Shown here: positions 6,601 through 6,992 of the stretch, one piece after another
How the letters are laid out: each line of letters opens with the position of its first letter
Position numbering within the stretch: the stretch's first letter is position 1
Assembly: GCA_002358875.1 (NCBI GenBank)
Contig: DEPS01000184.1
Location: forward strand, 14,412 to 21,403
DNA length: 6,992 bases
Direction of reading: 5' to 3'
From: Lachnospiraceae bacterium UBA3386
GTDB taxonomy: Bacteria; Bacillota; Clostridia; Lachnospirales; Lachnospiraceae
Made by a program: the position numbers and the translations under genes
Notes under the pieces: model-generated
Database searches by the model: none
What the model was told of the DNA's origin: nothing
Seen by the model: only the letters and a program-made list of their open reading frames with translations

Positions 6601-6992
6601 AACAGGCTCCACTGACAGGGTATCCTTTTCCAGCACGAAACAGACTGTCGCCGTCTGACCGAACAGGTCTGTTACAGTACAGGAATAACGGGCACCATCC
6701 TGAGGGTTCCCGACATAATAAGATCTTGAATTAGGATCCGAGTCCGCAAGAGGAGTCTGGGAAGTGCCGTCAACCAGCTTCCACTCATATCCGCCTGTAA
6801 TATACTGGTAATCATCCGATGCTTCTCTGACGCGAAGGTAGGTAGCGTTCCTGCCGTCATATACGACACGGGCCGTATCCGGACTGTCCGTCGGATCTCC
6901 TTCGGGGCTTACGCTGAGCGGGACTGTCGCAGACTTAAGCACAAATGTGACTTCACGGTATATGCCATATTTATCTGTGACCACGCATTTAT
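3700..6992 (-). CDS. Large multi-domain Ig-like surface protein with lysine-rich C-terminus (gene B), 5' end outside window
   Basis: The frame is open from the right edge to a TGA at 3700-3702. The GTG at 6984 is not a real start, because the codons before it (K-C) belong to an Ig F strand that continues upstream. Numbering from that GTG, the visible 1094 residues hold three full Ig-like modules (Trp68/Cys102, Trp175/Cys202, Trp260/Cys296), two YDG-type modules (346-409, 411-491), four BIG2-type modules (493-824), a third YDG module (833-899), a fifth BIG2 module (902-982) and a basic tail (983-1094, 30 Lys and one Asp). No LPXTG, transmembrane segment, SLH or choline-binding repeat is visible. 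The family pattern points to a secreted stalk or adhesin-like protein; the function is unknown. Any signal peptide lies outside the window. Gene A follows in the same direction, and its Ig modules are of the same type. Confidence 0.95.
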   Translation of the reverse strand, partial: KCVVTDKYGIYREVTFVLKSATVPLSVSPEGDPTDSPDTARVVYDGRNATYLRVREASDDYQYITGGYEWKLVDGTSQTPLADSDPNSRSYYVGNPQDGARYSCTVTDLFGQTATVCFVLEKDTLSVEPVVLPEEGDTVNRTTVSVTLSAEKIENGTSRSLKVNASDTEDDAPSFVWKKIVGDTQTQVGNTAEYRPEKSGLYRCSVTNKSGRTKSLDFVVSIENNLTASAQKDYVEAVSGEDAQLQVNASASAGSGTILYKWYRIMGEGAQTQKELIDGAEGNSCTISNVTENGRYQCDVTDKYDSKTVEVSFNVAVAAPEAVSLSAEGSEDPAAGVEIEMSLPEGGYVYDGVAKEPAVTVKYNGTAIATETDYTVEYIDNTDAGKNTAKVAVTGKEPGYKGRVVKRFSIAPAELTEKEVIVNVNDCTYNGSEQKPLVWLDWKDKNAHASCSPLDGSFDVSYENNIAAGNAAEAVVVFKGNYRGTIRRKFKIASIEQVIEAQGLTLAYPETAKLSAAVHAAQSAGVTGALSFASSDSGIAEVDSDGNVTAVKPGAAMITITAAQTQSCGKASASVWVNIEKGTQTIEKTDLSLVYPAGGKLAAKASVAKGEPGALSFVCADLSVAEVDGEGNITSKAPGTAVITITAAETDYYKAATKQASVTVLKARQTINASDLSLTYPNGGKINVTGAQGTLSFVSSDPSVADVDGQGNVTAKKAGTVKITITAAETDFYEAASKTVTVTIAKAAQTINASDLSLTYPNDGKITVTGAQGTLSFVSSDPLVADVDSSGNVTVKKAGTAKITITAAATEQYAQAQPKTITVTVAPAVITTDWVTLAAASYTYDGNAKSPAVTVKRGGTLLKSGADYSVAYKSNINAGQAEVTVTGKGSYTGTVTRTFTISKADQAITGPASVYKKKFGNKAFFLKASARTALKYSSSNGKIATVNKTGKVTIKGAGSAKITITASASANYNGAKKVVTIKVAKIKPTFKINKKDQKKTLKLSALKKKSQTFSPRITVNSKAKITYSLSGVKSGKKKLSAKQYKKLFTVNKKSGKITVVKGIKKGVYTLTVKASAIAKGSYLKGSNAFTITVTVK
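3703..4038 (-). other. Lysine-rich C-terminal tail of gene B (residues 983-1094)
   Basis: The last 112 residues include 30 Lys and a single acidic residue (Asp994), and alternate with hydrophobic beta-strand-like stretches such as Y-T-L-T-V and F-T-I-T-V. There is no LPXTG motif, hydrophobic span or known wall-binding repeat. It may be a folded basic beta domain that holds the protein to anionic wall polymers; this is inference from charge alone. Confidence 0.8.
4039..4488 (-). repeat. YDG module 3 and BIG2 module 5 of gene B
   Basis: The YDG unit (residues 833-899) reads Y-T-Y-D-G, S-P-A-V-T-V-K, D-Y-S-V-A-Y, N-I-N-A-G, V-T-V-T-G-K-G-S-Y-T-G and T-F-T-I. It is followed by a BIG2 unit (902-982) with Y-S-S-S-N-G-K-I-A-T-V-N-K-T-G-K-V and I-T-I-T-A. 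The BIG2 unit is richer in lysine than the four upstream ones and leads into the basic tail. Confidence 0.8.
4644..4746. repeat. Direct repeat copy 1 (103 bp)
   Basis: This segment matches 4884-4986 at 99 of 103 positions, and the first 47 bases are identical. It lies in the fourth BIG2 module of gene B. Confidence 0.95.
4884..4986. repeat. Direct repeat copy 2 (103 bp)
   Basis: This is the partner of 4644-4746, exactly 240 bp (80 codons) away, in the third BIG2 module of gene B. The mismatches are at 4931, 4943, 4960 and 4972. Because the offset is a multiple of three, recombination between copies would remove or add one whole module in frame. Confidence 0.95.
5512..5949 (-). repeat. Two YDG-type beta modules of gene B
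   Basis: The first (residues 346-409) has the order Y-V-Y-D-G, P-A-V-T-V-K-Y-N-G, D-Y-T-V-E-Y, N-T-D-A-G-K, V-T-G-K and a final R-F-S-I. The second (411-491) is a diverged version starting C-T-Y-N-G and ending K-F-K-I, with Y-E-N-N-I-A-A-G in the middle. This repeat type is frequent in clostridial surface proteins. Confidence 0.75.
6031..6992 (-). repeat. Ig-like module array of gene B (three full modules plus the end of another)
   Basis: The modules end with Y-S-C-T-V-T-D, Y-R-C-S-V-T-N and Y-Q-C-D-V-T-D, and the truncated one with C-V-V-T-D at the window edge. The conserved Trp residues lie in Y-E-W, F-V-W and Y-K-W. One module opens with L-S-V-S-P-E-G, matching L-T-V-Y-P-E-G in gene A, which suggests common ancestry of the two arrays. 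Confidence 0.8.

Noticed and set aside
6982..6984. GTG as the start of gene B
   Set aside because: The frame continues upstream to the window edge, and the preceding Cys completes the C-V-V-T-D F-strand motif, so the true start is outside the window.

Overview
The window looks like part of a surface-protein locus from a Gram-positive anaerobe of the Clostridia, most likely Lachnospiraceae or a close relative. This rests on a strong AGGAGG ribosome-binding site, roughly balanced base composition, a signal peptide ending in the T-V-F-A-A-E pattern common in that group, and a mix of bacterial Ig-like modules typical of large secreted proteins of gut clostridia. The species is an inference; no marker gene is present.

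Almost the whole window is two very long minus-strand genes in tandem. Gene B (3700-6992) lies upstream in transcription order. Its 5' end is cut off by the right edge, and its stop codon is a TGA at 3700-3702. Gene A (1-3600) begins 99 bases after that stop and runs off the left edge, with 1200 codons open and no stop. The long minus-strand frame at 1-3600 was confirmed by translating every codon. The 99-base gap holds gene A's ribosome-binding site and no convincing terminator or promoter, so co-transcription is plausible.

Gene A encodes an exported protein: signal peptide, a strongly acidic low-complexity spacer (about residues 41-180), a PPC-like beta domain, three Ig-like modules, a second PPC-like domain, then at least six more Ig-like modules. 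The visible part of gene B starts inside the same kind of Ig-like array. It then changes to YDG-type and BIG2-type beta modules, and ends in a lysine-rich tail with no LPXTG sorting signal. Shared module-start and YxCxVTD-type motifs suggest the two arrays are related. The likely role is a pair of extended stalk-like surface or secreted proteins (adhesion, or cell-wall or matrix binding). No catalytic domain is visible and the ligand is unknown.

Points worth a second look: a perfect 13-bp inverted repeat across the signal-peptide region of gene A, whose loop stays open in frame if inverted; a nearly identical 103-bp direct repeat exactly 240 bp apart in gene B; Ig modules that keep the Trp and F-strand Cys but have Val in place of the B-strand Cys; an ambiguous lipoprotein versus signal peptidase I signal; and opposite charge extremes in the two neighbours. 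No RNA gene, CRISPR array, transposase or other mobile element was seen.
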